This document shows, piece after piece, positions 17,648 to 25,223 of a stretch of 30,871 nucleotides of DNA (positions within the stretch are counted from its first letter, which is position 1; the number at the start of each line of letters is the position of its first letter). Source of the DNA: Woeseiaceae bacterium (GTDB lineage: Bacteria; Pseudomonadota; Gammaproteobacteria; Steroidobacterales; Woeseiaceae); contig WTCH01000341.1 of assembly GCA_013138675.1 (NCBI GenBank), forward strand, positions 1 to 30,871, read 5' to 3'. The notes below the pieces were generated by a model, which was not told the DNA's origin, made no database searches, and worked only from the letters and a program-made list of their open reading frames with translations. A program made the position numbers and the translations under genes.

Positions 17648-18420
17648 ATGGATTCGAACTTGGCATCATCGCCCCGGCCTTTGTCGCAAGCCTGATTGTC
17701 CTTAGTACTCACGTGCCGCTCGGTACAGAGGTCTTGCGGCGTGGCATCATTTTCATCGACCTGGCAATCGCCCAGGTCGCCGGGCTTGGTGTCATCGCGG
17801 CGGACACGATGGGCTGGGAAGCGGAAGGGTGGATGGTGCAGATCGCTGCCGTATCGGCAGCCCTGCTGGCAGCGCTCTTATTGCACTGGACCGACAAACG
17901 CTGGCCGGAGATTCAGGAGGCACTGATCGGCGTGTCATTCGTCCTTGCAGCGACGGCGGGCATCCTCGTCCTTGCCGGCAACCCTCACGGTGGCGAGCAC
18001 CTGAAGGAATTGCTCGTAGGACAAATTCTGTGGGTGAACTACGAGCAACTGTTGCCGGCTGCGCTGATTAGCATTGCAGTGCTCGGCGCATGGTTGCTGA
18101 TGCGTGATCGCATCGGCGGCTTCGGTTTTTATGCCGTGTTTGCGTTTGCGGTGACAGCCTCGGTACAACTGGTCGGAATCTACCTTGTTTTCGCCAGCCT
18201 GATTATTCCTGCACTTGCCACGCGGCGGATAAAGCGGCGCGGAATTCGCATCGCGTGCGGTTACGGTGTTGGCATACTCGGTTGCCTCGTCGGACTGGTC
18301 GTCTCGGTCATGGCAGATTTGCCGGCCGGCGCCGTTATCGTCTGGTGCCTCGCAGTAGTCGCTATCCTGTTCGCTCGATTTATGGTTCCCTCGGTATCTT
18401 CGTATAACATATCCGATTGA
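17644..18420 (+). CDS. ZnuB-like metal ABC transporter permease (ABC-3 family)
   Basis: The 258-residue, highly hydrophobic protein has about eight membrane helices. Early blocks PLGTEVLRRGIIFIDLAIAQ and VAGLGVIA match the start of ABC-3 permeases (ZnuB, TroC, MntB). KELLVGQILWVNYEQLLPAA and GIYLVFASLIIPALATRR match later conserved segments, the second being near the ATPase-coupling region. Its start overlaps the ZnuA-like stop by 4 bases, so the two are co-translated. No ATPase (ZnuC) gene is present between kdsB and the rne region or elsewhere in the window, so the transporter must borrow one encoded elsewhere. The next gene starts 19 bases downstream. Confidence 0.85.
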   Translation: MNGFELGIIAPAFVASLIVLSTHVPLGTEVLRRGIIFIDLAIAQVAGLGVIAADTMGWEAEGWMVQIAAVSAALLAALLLHWTDKRWPEIQEALIGVSFVLAATAGILVLAGNPHGGEHLKELLVGQILWVNYEQLLPAALISIAVLGAWLLMRDRIGGFGFYAVFAFAVTASVQLVGIYLVFASLIIPALATRRIKRRGIRIACGYGVGILGCLVGLVVSVMADLPAGAVIVWCLAVVAILFARFMVPSVSSYNISD

Positions 18421-18439
18421 GTACCGTATAAAGACGGCC

Positions 18440-19531
18440 ATGAGACTGAAAATCCTCGTTATTTTCCTGATGATGCCGTTCTGCGCATTGGCGCAGGACA
18501 ACCCGTCAGGGGAGAAACACCCGCTTTTCCGAAACGATAGCGTCCTCAAGGCCGTGCTGACAGCGCCCATCTCGCAGGCCTACGCGCAACGCCATCAGGA
18601 CGTGCGTATCTATTACCCGGGGCAGTGGACCTACATTGATGAGGACGGCGAGACCAAGCGCCTGCAGGCATCAATACGCACACGTGGTCATTTTCGTCGT
18701 GAAGTTTGCCAGTTCCCGCCACTGCAACTAAATTTCAAGAAGTCTGAGGTCAAGGGCACACTGTTCGCCGGGCAGAACAAAGTTAAGCTGGTAGCACCGT
18801 GCAAAGATGGTGACCGGTATCAGCAGTACGTTGTGCTCGAGTACCTTGCCTACCGCATGTTGCAGATCCTGACTGATCACAGTTTTTCGACGCGACTTGT
18901 CCGACTCAGCTACGTGGATCGTGATGAGCATCTCGATTCGCGGACCGATATCGCGTTTCTAATCGAAGATGATTCGGATATGGTCAAACGGCTTGATCTC
19001 GATCGCCTGCACCTCAAGACTGTGCGTTACGCGCAGCTCGACCATCCACATTTAGCCATCGCGCAGATCTTCCAGTTCATGATTGCGAATAACGACTATT
19101 CAGTCATCAAGCCAAGCGGGGACGATGACTGTTGTCACAACGTTCAGGCGGTGGGTGTTGAAGAGGCAGAGGATGGCGTTATCCCGGTGCCATATGACTT
19201 CGATTTTTCCGGGTTTGTTAACGCAACTTATGCGGCGCCACCTAGCATGGTTCCTGTTCGCGACGTGCGTGTTCGGTATTTCTACGGGCTGTGCCAACCA
19301 CGCTCAGTACTCGATGCAGCGATCGCACATGTGCAGTCCAAGCGTGAGGAAATATTTGCACTGCTTGATAACACGCCGGAACTTGACGAGAAGAACCGGG
19401 AAAAATCGATTGAGTACATCGAAGAGTTCTACGAAATTATTGGTAGCCCGAAATTAACGAATAGATTGATCATCCAGCGCTGCCGCGGCGAAGACCTGAT
19501 GAACCGTCATTTCGACATAGCTACAGATTAG
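18440..19531 (+). CDS. Secreted protein with CotH-kinase-like motifs, function unknown
   Basis: The 363-residue protein has a signal peptide (1-19, ending CALAQ). The N-terminal half has ASIRTRGHFRREVCQFPPL (77-95), LNFKKSEVKGTLFAGQNKVKL (97-117 region) and YVVLEYLAYRMLQIL (130-144). The C-terminal half has FQFMIANNDYS (211-221), CCHNV (231-235) and IPVPYDFDFSG (248-258). In CotH-type secreted kinases an RG block, a Lys-rich strand, an N-x-D motif, a downstream Asn and a D-x-D motif occur in the same order, so a kinase-like fold is possible. This is pattern comparison, not a search. There are several paired cysteines, fitting a periplasmic protein. It follows the metal permease by 19 bases, has its own terminator and converges with a DUF4956 gene. 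Confidence 0.6.
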   Translation: MRLKILVIFLMMPFCALAQDNPSGEKHPLFRNDSVLKAVLTAPISQAYAQRHQDVRIYYPGQWTYIDEDGETKRLQASIRTRGHFRREVCQFPPLQLNFKKSEVKGTLFAGQNKVKLVAPCKDGDRYQQYVVLEYLAYRMLQILTDHSFSTRLVRLSYVDRDEHLDSRTDIAFLIEDDSDMVKRLDLDRLHLKTVRYAQLDHPHLAIAQIFQFMIANNDYSVIKPSGDDDCCHNVQAVGVEEAEDGVIPVPYDFDFSGFVNATYAAPPSMVPVRDVRVRYFYGLCQPRSVLDAAIAHVQSKREEIFALLDNTPELDEKNREKSIEYIEEFYEIIGSPKLTNRLIIQRCRGEDLMNRHFDIATD

Positions 19532-20300
19532 ATCCCGGCCCTGTCGATTCCGACCGGGTCTCTTTTTTGGCCGCCTTTGCCTGTTTCTTTCGAATGTTGC
19601 GTTGCACGACGTGCTGTGATTCGAGCCCGTCACCGTACGCGCATACTGCCGATGCTGCGTAGTTAAAGAACACAGTCAGGACGACTGCTATCTCGATCGA
19701 CTTGATGCCGGCAGCGATACCCACACCGATCGATGACAGAATAAAAAGTGTGTCGAACGTATCGCTGAGTGCCCGCCGGAAGCGCACGCCGGCTACGATG
19801 CCAGCGAGGCTAAACGCCAGGGCAAGGCTGTGCTGCACCATTGTGACGATACCGGCGACGACAGCCGGGAGCACCAGCGTGGTGGTGTCGATGGAATGGT
19901 CATAAATACTGTCAGTATGAATCGACTTGTAAACCCAGGAGACAGGCAACATCAGCAGCAGGGTGGCGGTCATCGAGTAAAAGAGCGAGATGGCGCCACG
20001 TAGCCAGGCAGGGCCGCGGGCGACGCGGGCCCGGGTCGTCTCCGTCACAATATCGCCGAGCTCTTCATCATCGGCGCTGAGGAAGGCTTCCTCGAGGTCA
20101 TACACCTCGGAGCTACCGTAGCTGGCGATGTCTCCGACGCCACCCAGCGGCAACTCGTCGACAATGGCCGGATTAATAAAGATCGCGAGTGCAACGACAG
20201 CCGTGAGGATTGCGTAATAAATCGTGATCCTGATGACCACGCGATGAATAACCTTGCGGTGGCTGGCGAGAACCTGCGCCATTCTTTGTTGTTCGTCCAT
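19521..20300 (-). CDS. DUF4956-like membrane protein
   Basis: The 259-residue inner-membrane protein has a first helix at about 21-43, a periplasmic or cytoplasmic acidic loop (48-90), a helix at 105-125 and a hydrophobic block at 141-215. The block contains GVRFRRALSDTFDTLFILSS (171-190), which matches the RFR-x-x-x-x-D core of DUF4956 as I recall it, followed by the glycine-rich GVGIAAGIK helix. The tail is highly charged (KKQAKAAKKETRSE). DUF4956 genes are, to my memory, often neighbours of VTC-type polyphosphate polymerase and CotH genes. Here a CotH-like gene converges with it, overlapping by 11 bases; no VTC gene is present. It lies 72 bases downstream of the M20 peptidase gene on the same strand and may share its transcript. 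Confidence 0.65.
   Translation of the reverse strand: MDEQQRMAQVLASHRKVIHRVVIRITIYYAILTAVVALAIFINPAIVDELPLGGVGDIASYGSSEVYDLEEAFLSADDEELGDIVTETTRARVARGPAWLRGAISLFYSMTATLLLMLPVSWVYKSIHTDSIYDHSIDTTTLVLPAVVAGIVTMVQHSLALAFSLAGIVAGVRFRRALSDTFDTLFILSSIGVGIAAGIKSIEIAVVLTVFFNYAASAVCAYGDGLESQHVVQRNIRKKQAKAAKKETRSESTGPGSNL
19530..19568 (+). terminator. Intrinsic terminator of the CotH-like gene, inside the convergent gene
   Basis: Left arm AGATCCCGG (19530-19538) pairs with CCGGGTCT (19554-19561) with one bulged T. The loop can form a small inner GTCG/CGAC hairpin. A run of six T (19563-19568) follows after one C. It starts at the TAG stop of the upstream gene and lies within the 3' coding end of the minus-strand DUF4956 gene. 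Confidence 0.72.
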
Positions 20301-20372
20301 TGGGCAACCTTAGTGGCTAGTCTCTCCGATAGCAATCGGGGCTTGCGCCTGCTGGTACAGCTTGTTTGTTCT

Positions 20373-21653
20373 TCAGAAAATGGCGCCAGCCTCAACGAGG
20401 AGGGTGATCAAAGCGATGTGGATGGCCAGGTGCGCATCCTTGTTTATCCACGACTCATTCAGTGCGTGGGCGTTCGCGCCGATTCCTCCACGGCTTAGCG
20501 TTATCGCCGGGATGCCGATGGAAATCGGGTGGTTGGCGTCGGTCGAGGATATCTGCAGGTCAGGCTCAACGCCGAGAGCATTCATCACGGCGGCTGCGGT
20601 TTGCACAAGTGGTGACTCGATGTCACTTCGAGCGGCAGGGCGTGTACCGATACGATCAACATCCACCGTCAATTCGGCCCCTTCCTCACGCGCTGCATTT
20701 TCATCTTGCAGGGCTTTTTGTACGGCACGTTTCAAGACGGCATCGATTGCATCGAGCTTCGTCTGGTTTCCGGACCGCAGATCGACCTCCATCCACGACT
20801 CGAATGCGATCGAGTTAACCGACGTGCCGCCGCCGATTCGACCGACGTTGAATGTTGTCTTGTCGCCGCTGGCCGTAACCTCAACGGCATTTTCGATGAA
20901 CTCTGAAATCGCACGGCCCATTGCATGGTGCGGGCTGGCTCTGCCGAACGCGCCCCAGGAGTGGCCTCCAGGTCCTTTGTAGGTAACCCGATAGCGGTGC
21001 GAGCCCACACCACCAAATACCAGGCGACTGGTCTTGCCACCATCGACGGCGATCATTGCATCGATTCGCGGGCCTCCTTCGCGGAACAAATATTTAACAC
21101 CGCGAAGATCGCCGAGACCTTCTTCGCCGACATTACCAACGAATAGCACGTCGGCGTCGGTTGCAATGTCGTGTTGCTGCATCGTACGCAGTATCGCGAG
21201 AACGACGACCAGCCCGCGTGTGTTGTCGCCAACGCCTGGCGCAAACAAGGTATCGCCCTCTACTTTGACGGTGACGTCAGTCTCAATAGGGAAGACGGTG
21301 TCGAGATGCGCCGACAGCACTACTGTTCGGTTACCGCTGCGGCCGGGGCGTCGACCGATGACGTTGCCTTCTTCGTCGATGGAGACGTCGGTCAGGCCGG
21401 CCTCGCGCAGCTTCTCCGCGAAGCGCTGTGCGCGCTTTTCTTCAGCAAACGGTGGAGCGGGGATCTCGGTGAGTTCGATCGTCTCATTGAGCAGTTGCGC
21501 ATCCGACGCCACAATGTCGCCCATCGCCTCCTGGATAACCGGATTGTCCAAAAGGTTCTCGACCTGTTGTTGCGCATCCGCAGCTGAAACGGCGCTGACG
21601 GTAAATGAAAAAAAGACCAGCAAGCAGTATTTTGTTGTGGTGACACCCGGCAT
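20373..21653 (-). CDS. Secreted M20-family metallopeptidase
   Basis: This is a dizinc peptidase of the M20 (peptidase T/carboxypeptidase G2-like) family, probably cutting small peptides in the periplasm. From ATG 21653 (MPGVTTTKYCLLVFF) it has 426 residues with a signal peptide (1-24, ending VSA). The in-frame ATG at 21785 would add 44 residues ahead of the signal and is rejected. Metal and catalytic motifs are complete: LSAHLDTVFP (H116, D118), GVGDNTRG (D143), GEEGLGDLRG (E177 catalytic, E178), AVDGG (D204) and a C-terminal ANAHALNE. The dimerisation region has GGHSWGAFGRASPHHAM and NVGRIGGGTSVN. It diverges from the phosphatase gene with a 68-base gap. Confidence 0.88.
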   Translation of the reverse strand: MPGVTTTKYCLLVFFSFTVSAVSAADAQQQVENLLDNPVIQEAMGDIVASDAQLLNETIELTEIPAPPFAEEKRAQRFAEKLREAGLTDVSIDEEGNVIGRRPGRSGNRTVVLSAHLDTVFPIETDVTVKVEGDTLFAPGVGDNTRGLVVVLAILRTMQQHDIATDADVLFVGNVGEEGLGDLRGVKYLFREGGPRIDAMIAVDGGKTSRLVFGGVGSHRYRVTYKGPGGHSWGAFGRASPHHAMGRAISEFIENAVEVTASGDKTTFNVGRIGGGTSVNSIAFESWMEVDLRSGNQTKLDAIDAVLKRAVQKALQDENAAREEGAELTVDVDRIGTRPAARSDIESPLVQTAAAVMNALGVEPDLQISSTDANHPISIGIPAITLSRGGIGANAHALNESWINKDAHLAIHIALITLLVEAGAIF

Positions 21654-21721
21654 AATTAACTCTGGTGGTGGACGACTTGTCGAACCGCCAAGATACCTGA
21701 AACTAACGAGATCGAAAATCT

Positions 21722-22210
21722 GTGATTGAATCTTCCAGGACACAGGTGTTGTTCGTATGCATGGGCAACATCTGCCGCTCGCCAACGGCTGAAGGCGTAT
21801 TCCGGCGCATTGTCGAGCAGGCAGGGCTTGCTGCTGATGTCGATATTGATTCGGCCGGAACTCACGCCTACCACGTCAACGAGCCGGCAGACCGCCGAGC
21901 GGCTGCAGCGGCCGAGCGCCGCGGCTATTCATTGGAGGGTATTCGCGCAAGACGCGTGAGCGCTACGGACTTCGAGCGCTTCGACTACATCGTCGCAATG
22001 GACCGTGACAACCTGGACGAGCTGCAAAAACAAGCGAGCAAAGAGCACGCAGGCAAACTGCATTTGTTCCTTGCGTTTGCCGGAGCCGCCGAGGACGAAG
22101 TCCCGGACCCGTACTACGGAGGAGCGGCGGGATTTGAGCGCGTACTCGACCTCGTTGAAGAAGCGTCTCGAGGTTTACTCGAGACGCTCAGGAAAAGCAG
22201 CGCGGCTTAA
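21722..22210 (+). CDS. Low-molecular-weight protein-tyrosine phosphatase
   Basis: This is a cytoplasmic phosphotyrosine phosphatase of the arsenate-reductase-like fold, 162 residues. The P-loop FVCMGNICRSP has the nucleophile Cys13 and Arg19. The general-acid motif VPDPYYGG has Asp129. DSAGTHAYHVNEPAD and FDYIVAMDRDNL are family blocks. The start is a GTG at 21722 (MIESSRTQVL); no better start exists before the P-loop. In Pseudomonas the corresponding gene follows kdsB and precedes murB and rne, so its place here, after a seven-gene insert and without murB, is a remnant of that order. Its last 4 bases overlap the end of the convergent rne. A perfect hairpin sits within its 3' end. Confidence 0.93.
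   Translation: MIESSRTQVLFVCMGNICRSPTAEGVFRRIVEQAGLAADVDIDSAGTHAYHVNEPADRRAAAAAERRGYSLEGIRARRVSATDFERFDYIVAMDRDNLDELQKQASKEHAGKLHLFLAFAGAAEDEVPDPYYGGAAGFERVLDLVEEASRGLLETLRKSSAA
22162..22188. terminator. Perfect 11-bp hairpin at the phosphatase/rne convergent junction
   Basis: The arms AGCGTCTCGAG (22162-22172) and CTCGAGACGCT (22178-22188) pair perfectly over 11 bp around a 5-base loop. The hairpin lies inside the phosphatase coding end and 18 bases past the rne stop on the minus strand, where TTCTTC follows it. It is probably the 3' end structure of rne mRNA. There is no long T-run, so termination strength is uncertain. Confidence 0.5.
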
Positions 22211-24825
22211 TCGTCCCAGGGCAGTAAGCTGCCCGCAGCTTTCGGCTTGGGCTCAGGCTTGGCCTCTGGTGCAGGCATCGACTCGGCTTTCGGCTTCGGC
22301 TCGGGTTTAACCTCGGGCGCAGGCTTCGGTTCCGCTTTCGGTTTGGGTTCGGGCTTCGCTTCAGGCGCAGGCTTCGATTCAGGCGCAGGCTTCGATTCAG
22401 CCTTCGGCTCAGGTGCGCTTGATCCATTACCTGAAGTATCGGAGCTAACTACCGGTTTTTTAACCTCTTTAGCAGGTTTTTTCTCAGGTGCTGGTGCTGC
22501 TACTGGCACCGGCATCTTGGGCTGCGTCTCGCTTAAGGCCTGGGTCTTCCTGGCCGCATCAGTTGCGCGTTCCTCGTCCGTGCGCACCTTGGGCGGACCG
22601 TCATCAGCAACGGGCTTGGTGTCGGGCCTAACGTCAGGCTTATCGTCAGGCTTTGCTTCTGTCGCGGCTGAAGCCGCTCCAACATCTTCCTTCTTCGCAG
22701 GCTTTTTCTTCGCAGCTTTCTTCCTGGGTGGTTTCTTCGCAGCTCGCTCGGGCGCACCGGACTGCGGTACTTTCGGCTCGGCCTTTTGTTCGGTTGCTCC
22801 TGTTGGAGCGGCTTCAGCCGCGACTGTTTGCTCTGTCTTCTCTGTGGCCGGACCCTCACCACCGCGCCGGCGCCGGCGACCACCCCGACTGCGTCGGTTG
22901 CGTGACGGCTTCGGCGTATCGGATTGCTGCTGCTTATCCTCGGCCTCTGTCTGCTTGCGCGGTTGCTCCTTCGTGGTCTTTTTCTTGGACGCGGTCTTCT
23001 TGGAGCGTTTCTTCTTGCTGCCGCCGCGATTGTCTTCGTCGCGACGCGTGTCGGGACGACGTCGGCTACGTTGCCCACCGCGCGAGCGAGTGTCCTGGCT
23101 CGATGAACTGCGCCGCCTTGATTGCTGTTTCTTCTTCGGTTTCGGCTTTTCATCACCGCCTGAAAACAGCCCCATAATGCTGGCGAGAAGGCCCTTGCTC
23201 TCCTTCTGGCGCTTCGGTACCACTTTCGTCGGTTTCATGACGGCAATAGCCGCCGGTTCGATCTCTTTGCGCTCGAGTATGGCCTGCGGAGATTCCGGTT
23301 CAACGTCTGCGTCAGTCAGTTCGTAGCTCGCGCCGGCATTCTCAGGCAGGTCAGTCTGGTCGTCGCGAACACGACGCACGTCATAGTGCGGTGTCTCGAG
23401 TGCCGGGTTGGCCACGAGGACCACCTGCATTTCATTGCGTGATTCGAGGCTCTGCACCCAGTCGCGTTTCTCATTCAGGAGGTAAGTTGCCACTTCCACC
23501 GGCAGCTGCGCGATGACCTTGGCCGTACGCTCCTTGCGAGCTTCTTCGCCGATGATGCGCAGGATCGCCAACGCCAGCGATTCGACGCTGCGAATCGTGC
23601 CAATGCCGGAGCAGCGCGGGCAGGTCAGGTAGCTCGACTCGCCCAGGGACGGTCGCAGCCTCTGGCGCGACATCTCGAGCAAACCAAAGCGCGAGATTTT
23701 GCCAATCTGCACACGGGCTCTATCTTGTCGCACGGCATCACGCAGGCGATTTTCGACGTCTCGCTGGTTTTTCTGCGGCCCCATATCAATGAAGTCAATG
23801 ACGATCAGGCCGCCGAGATCGCGTATACGTAATTGGCGGGAAATTTCGTCCGCGGCTTCCAGGTTGGTGTTGAGCGCTGTTGCCTCGATGTCACTGCCTT
23901 TGGTCGCGCGCGCCGAGTTGATGTCGATCGATACGCGCGCCTCGGTGTGGTCGATGACAATGCTGCCACCTGAGGGCAGGTTGACCGAATGTGTAAACGC
24001 CGACTCAATCTGGCTTTCGATCTGGTAGCGCGTAAACAGGGGTACCGGATCCTCATAGCGCTTGAGCTTTTTGAGGTTGTGCGGCATGACCTGCTCGACG
24101 AACTCGCAGGCTTCCTTATAGGTCAGTTCGTCGTCGATCAGGATCTCGCCGATGTCAGCCGACAGGTAGTCGCGCAGGGCGCGTACGACCGAGTTGCTTT
24201 CGCGGTAAATCAGGAATGGCGATTTGCGCTCCAGGACGACGTTCAATATTGCCGTCCAGATCGTCAGCAGGTTTTCGAGGTCCCAGGCGAGTTCTTCTGC
24301 GCTCCGGTCAATGCCGGCCGTGCGCAGGATCACGCTCATGCCGTCCGGTATAACGACATCGTTGAGCGATTGACGGGCGAGGTCACGGTCGGAGCCGACG
24401 ATGCGTCGTGATACACCGCCAGAACGGGCCTTGTTCGGCTTGAGGACGATGAATCGCCCGGCAAGGCTGACAAACGTCGTCAGCGCGGCGCCTTTGTTGC
24501 CGCGTTCTTCCTTGTCGATCTGAATAACAATGTCCTGACCTTCTTTCAGTACGTCCCGAATATTGGGTTTGCCAGAGTCGACCTTCTTAACGAAGTACTC
24601 GCTGGAGATTTCTTTGAGTGGCAGGAAGCCGTGGCGATCGGCGCCGAATTCAACAAATGCCGCTTCGAGACTGGGCTCGATACGGGTTATTTTGCCTTTG
24701 TAGATATTTGCTTTTTTGCGTTCGCCTGCCGGTAATTCGATATTGAGGTCAAAGAGGCGTTGGCCATCGACCATCGCCATGCGCAACTCTTCTTGCTGAG
24801 TTGCATTGATTAACATTCTTTTCAT
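22207..24825 (-). CDS. rne: Ribonuclease E
   Basis: RNase E is the membrane-associated endonuclease that starts mRNA decay and processes rRNA and tRNA. The 872-residue protein has the N-terminal catalytic half (about 1-500): MKRMLINATQQEELR, the S1 domain at about 35-120 (NIYKGKITRIEPSLEAAFVE), and Asp301 and Asp344 as likely Mg ligands. CPRC at 402-405 is the zinc link. These positions are each two less than in E. coli. Residues 500 to the end are disordered: an arginine/lysine-rich block around 550-690 likely binds RNA and protein partners, then a Pro-Lys-Glu repeat, ending SLLPWDD. It has a long structured leader and its stop overlaps the convergent phosphatase gene by 4 bases. Confidence 0.97.
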   Translation of the reverse strand: MKRMLINATQQEELRMAMVDGQRLFDLNIELPAGERKKANIYKGKITRIEPSLEAAFVEFGADRHGFLPLKEISSEYFVKKVDSGKPNIRDVLKEGQDIVIQIDKEERGNKGAALTTFVSLAGRFIVLKPNKARSGGVSRRIVGSDRDLARQSLNDVVIPDGMSVILRTAGIDRSAEELAWDLENLLTIWTAILNVVLERKSPFLIYRESNSVVRALRDYLSADIGEILIDDELTYKEACEFVEQVMPHNLKKLKRYEDPVPLFTRYQIESQIESAFTHSVNLPSGGSIVIDHTEARVSIDINSARATKGSDIEATALNTNLEAADEISRQLRIRDLGGLIVIDFIDMGPQKNQRDVENRLRDAVRQDRARVQIGKISRFGLLEMSRQRLRPSLGESSYLTCPRCSGIGTIRSVESLALAILRIIGEEARKERTAKVIAQLPVEVATYLLNEKRDWVQSLESRNEMQVVLVANPALETPHYDVRRVRDDQTDLPENAGASYELTDADVEPESPQAILERKEIEPAAIAVMKPTKVVPKRQKESKGLLASIMGLFSGGDEKPKPKKKQQSRRRSSSSQDTRSRGGQRSRRRPDTRRDEDNRGGSKKKRSKKTASKKKTTKEQPRKQTEAEDKQQQSDTPKPSRNRRSRGGRRRRRGGEGPATEKTEQTVAAEAAPTGATEQKAEPKVPQSGAPERAAKKPPRKKAAKKKPAKKEDVGAASAATEAKPDDKPDVRPDTKPVADDGPPKVRTDEERATDAARKTQALSETQPKMPVPVAAPAPEKKPAKEVKKPVVSSDTSGNGSSAPEPKAESKPAPESKPAPEAKPEPKPKAEPKPAPEVKPEPKPKAESMPAPEAKPEPKPKAAGSLLPWDD
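22219..22234. other. Small hairpin in the rne 3' coding end
   Basis: GGGCAG (22219-22224) pairs with CTGCCC (22229-22234) around TAAG. It lies 9 bases past the stop of the plus-strand phosphatase gene and within the last codons of rne. It could mark the 3' end of the phosphatase transcript, but no T-run follows. Confidence 0.35.
22234..22416 (-). repeat. Proline-lysine-glutamate repeat in the RNase E tail
   Basis: Residues 804-864 of RNase E repeat short units of the type PAPEAKPEPKPKAE with variants PAPES and PAPEV. The DNA shows the same units (GGCTTCGG, GGCGCAGGC on the plus strand). It is low-complexity, probably extended and positively charged, and likely to vary in copy number between strains. 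Confidence 0.8.
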
Positions 24826-25179
24826 GATGCCCTACTTGTGATGTGAGAGAGGGCAGTGAGACTGAACGGAGTGCCAGGGGGCGTACGCAGGGTGGCTCAC
24901 ACAGGAATATCTGGCGCACGATAGCGCTGCCTGTGTATTGGATTACTTCGATCCGGGCCTGAGTCAGAGGAATCAGGTCCCGCAAAAAATTCAGCATTTG
25001 AACCCTGCGGCTAAGCCGCTGTGGCGCTCGCTACGTTTGGTGCTCGCTGCCATCTTGGTTGGCCTCGCACTGCGAGACCTAGAAAACTGTAATTACTTTC
25101 CAGTTACGATACGGCTGGTCCAGGATTGGGGCCGCGTATTTCCTGTGCATCGCCCGAAAAGTCGTCCGGGGTGTCACAG
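24826..25179 (-). promoter_or_regulatory. Structured 5' leader of rne, about 355 nt
   Basis: The stretch between rne and rluC has no gene. If the promoter at 25186-25213 is used, the leader is about 355 nt, close to the 361 nt of E. coli rne mRNA, where hairpins in the leader let RNase E control its own mRNA. Visible hairpins are: AACTG/CAGTT (25085-25089 and 25101-25105); CTCGC/GCGAG (25064-25068 and 25072-25076) with two flanking GC pairs; GCGGC/GCCGC (25007-25011 and 25015-25019); and GGGCCTGA/TCAGGTCCC (24955-24962 and 24973-24981, one bulge). Autoregulation is inferred from the family; the length rests on a predicted start. Confidence 0.6.
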
Positions 25180-25185
25180 GGCGCT

Positions 25186-25213
25186 AATATAGCACACCGT
25201 TTGCCTTCATCAA
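25186..25213 (-). promoter_or_regulatory. Predicted sigma70 promoter of rne
   Basis: On the minus strand TTGATG (25208-25213) and TATATT (25186-25191) are separated by 16 bases. The -35 matches four of six and the -10 five of six consensus bases. The predicted start is near 25179. The -35 element lies 10 bases before the rluC start codon on the other strand. Confidence 0.6.
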
Positions 25214-25223
25214 GTTATTGATC

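Noticed and set aside
22234..22416. Possible CRISPR-like or satellite repeat
   Set aside because: The repeats are in frame, code a Pro-Lys-Glu tail and have no unique spacers.
22247..23326. Long plus-strand open frame (359 codons) opposite the rne tail
   Set aside because: It is antisense to the repeated, GC-biased tail of rne, has no ribosome site and gives a low-complexity Gly/Ser/Phe-rich product.
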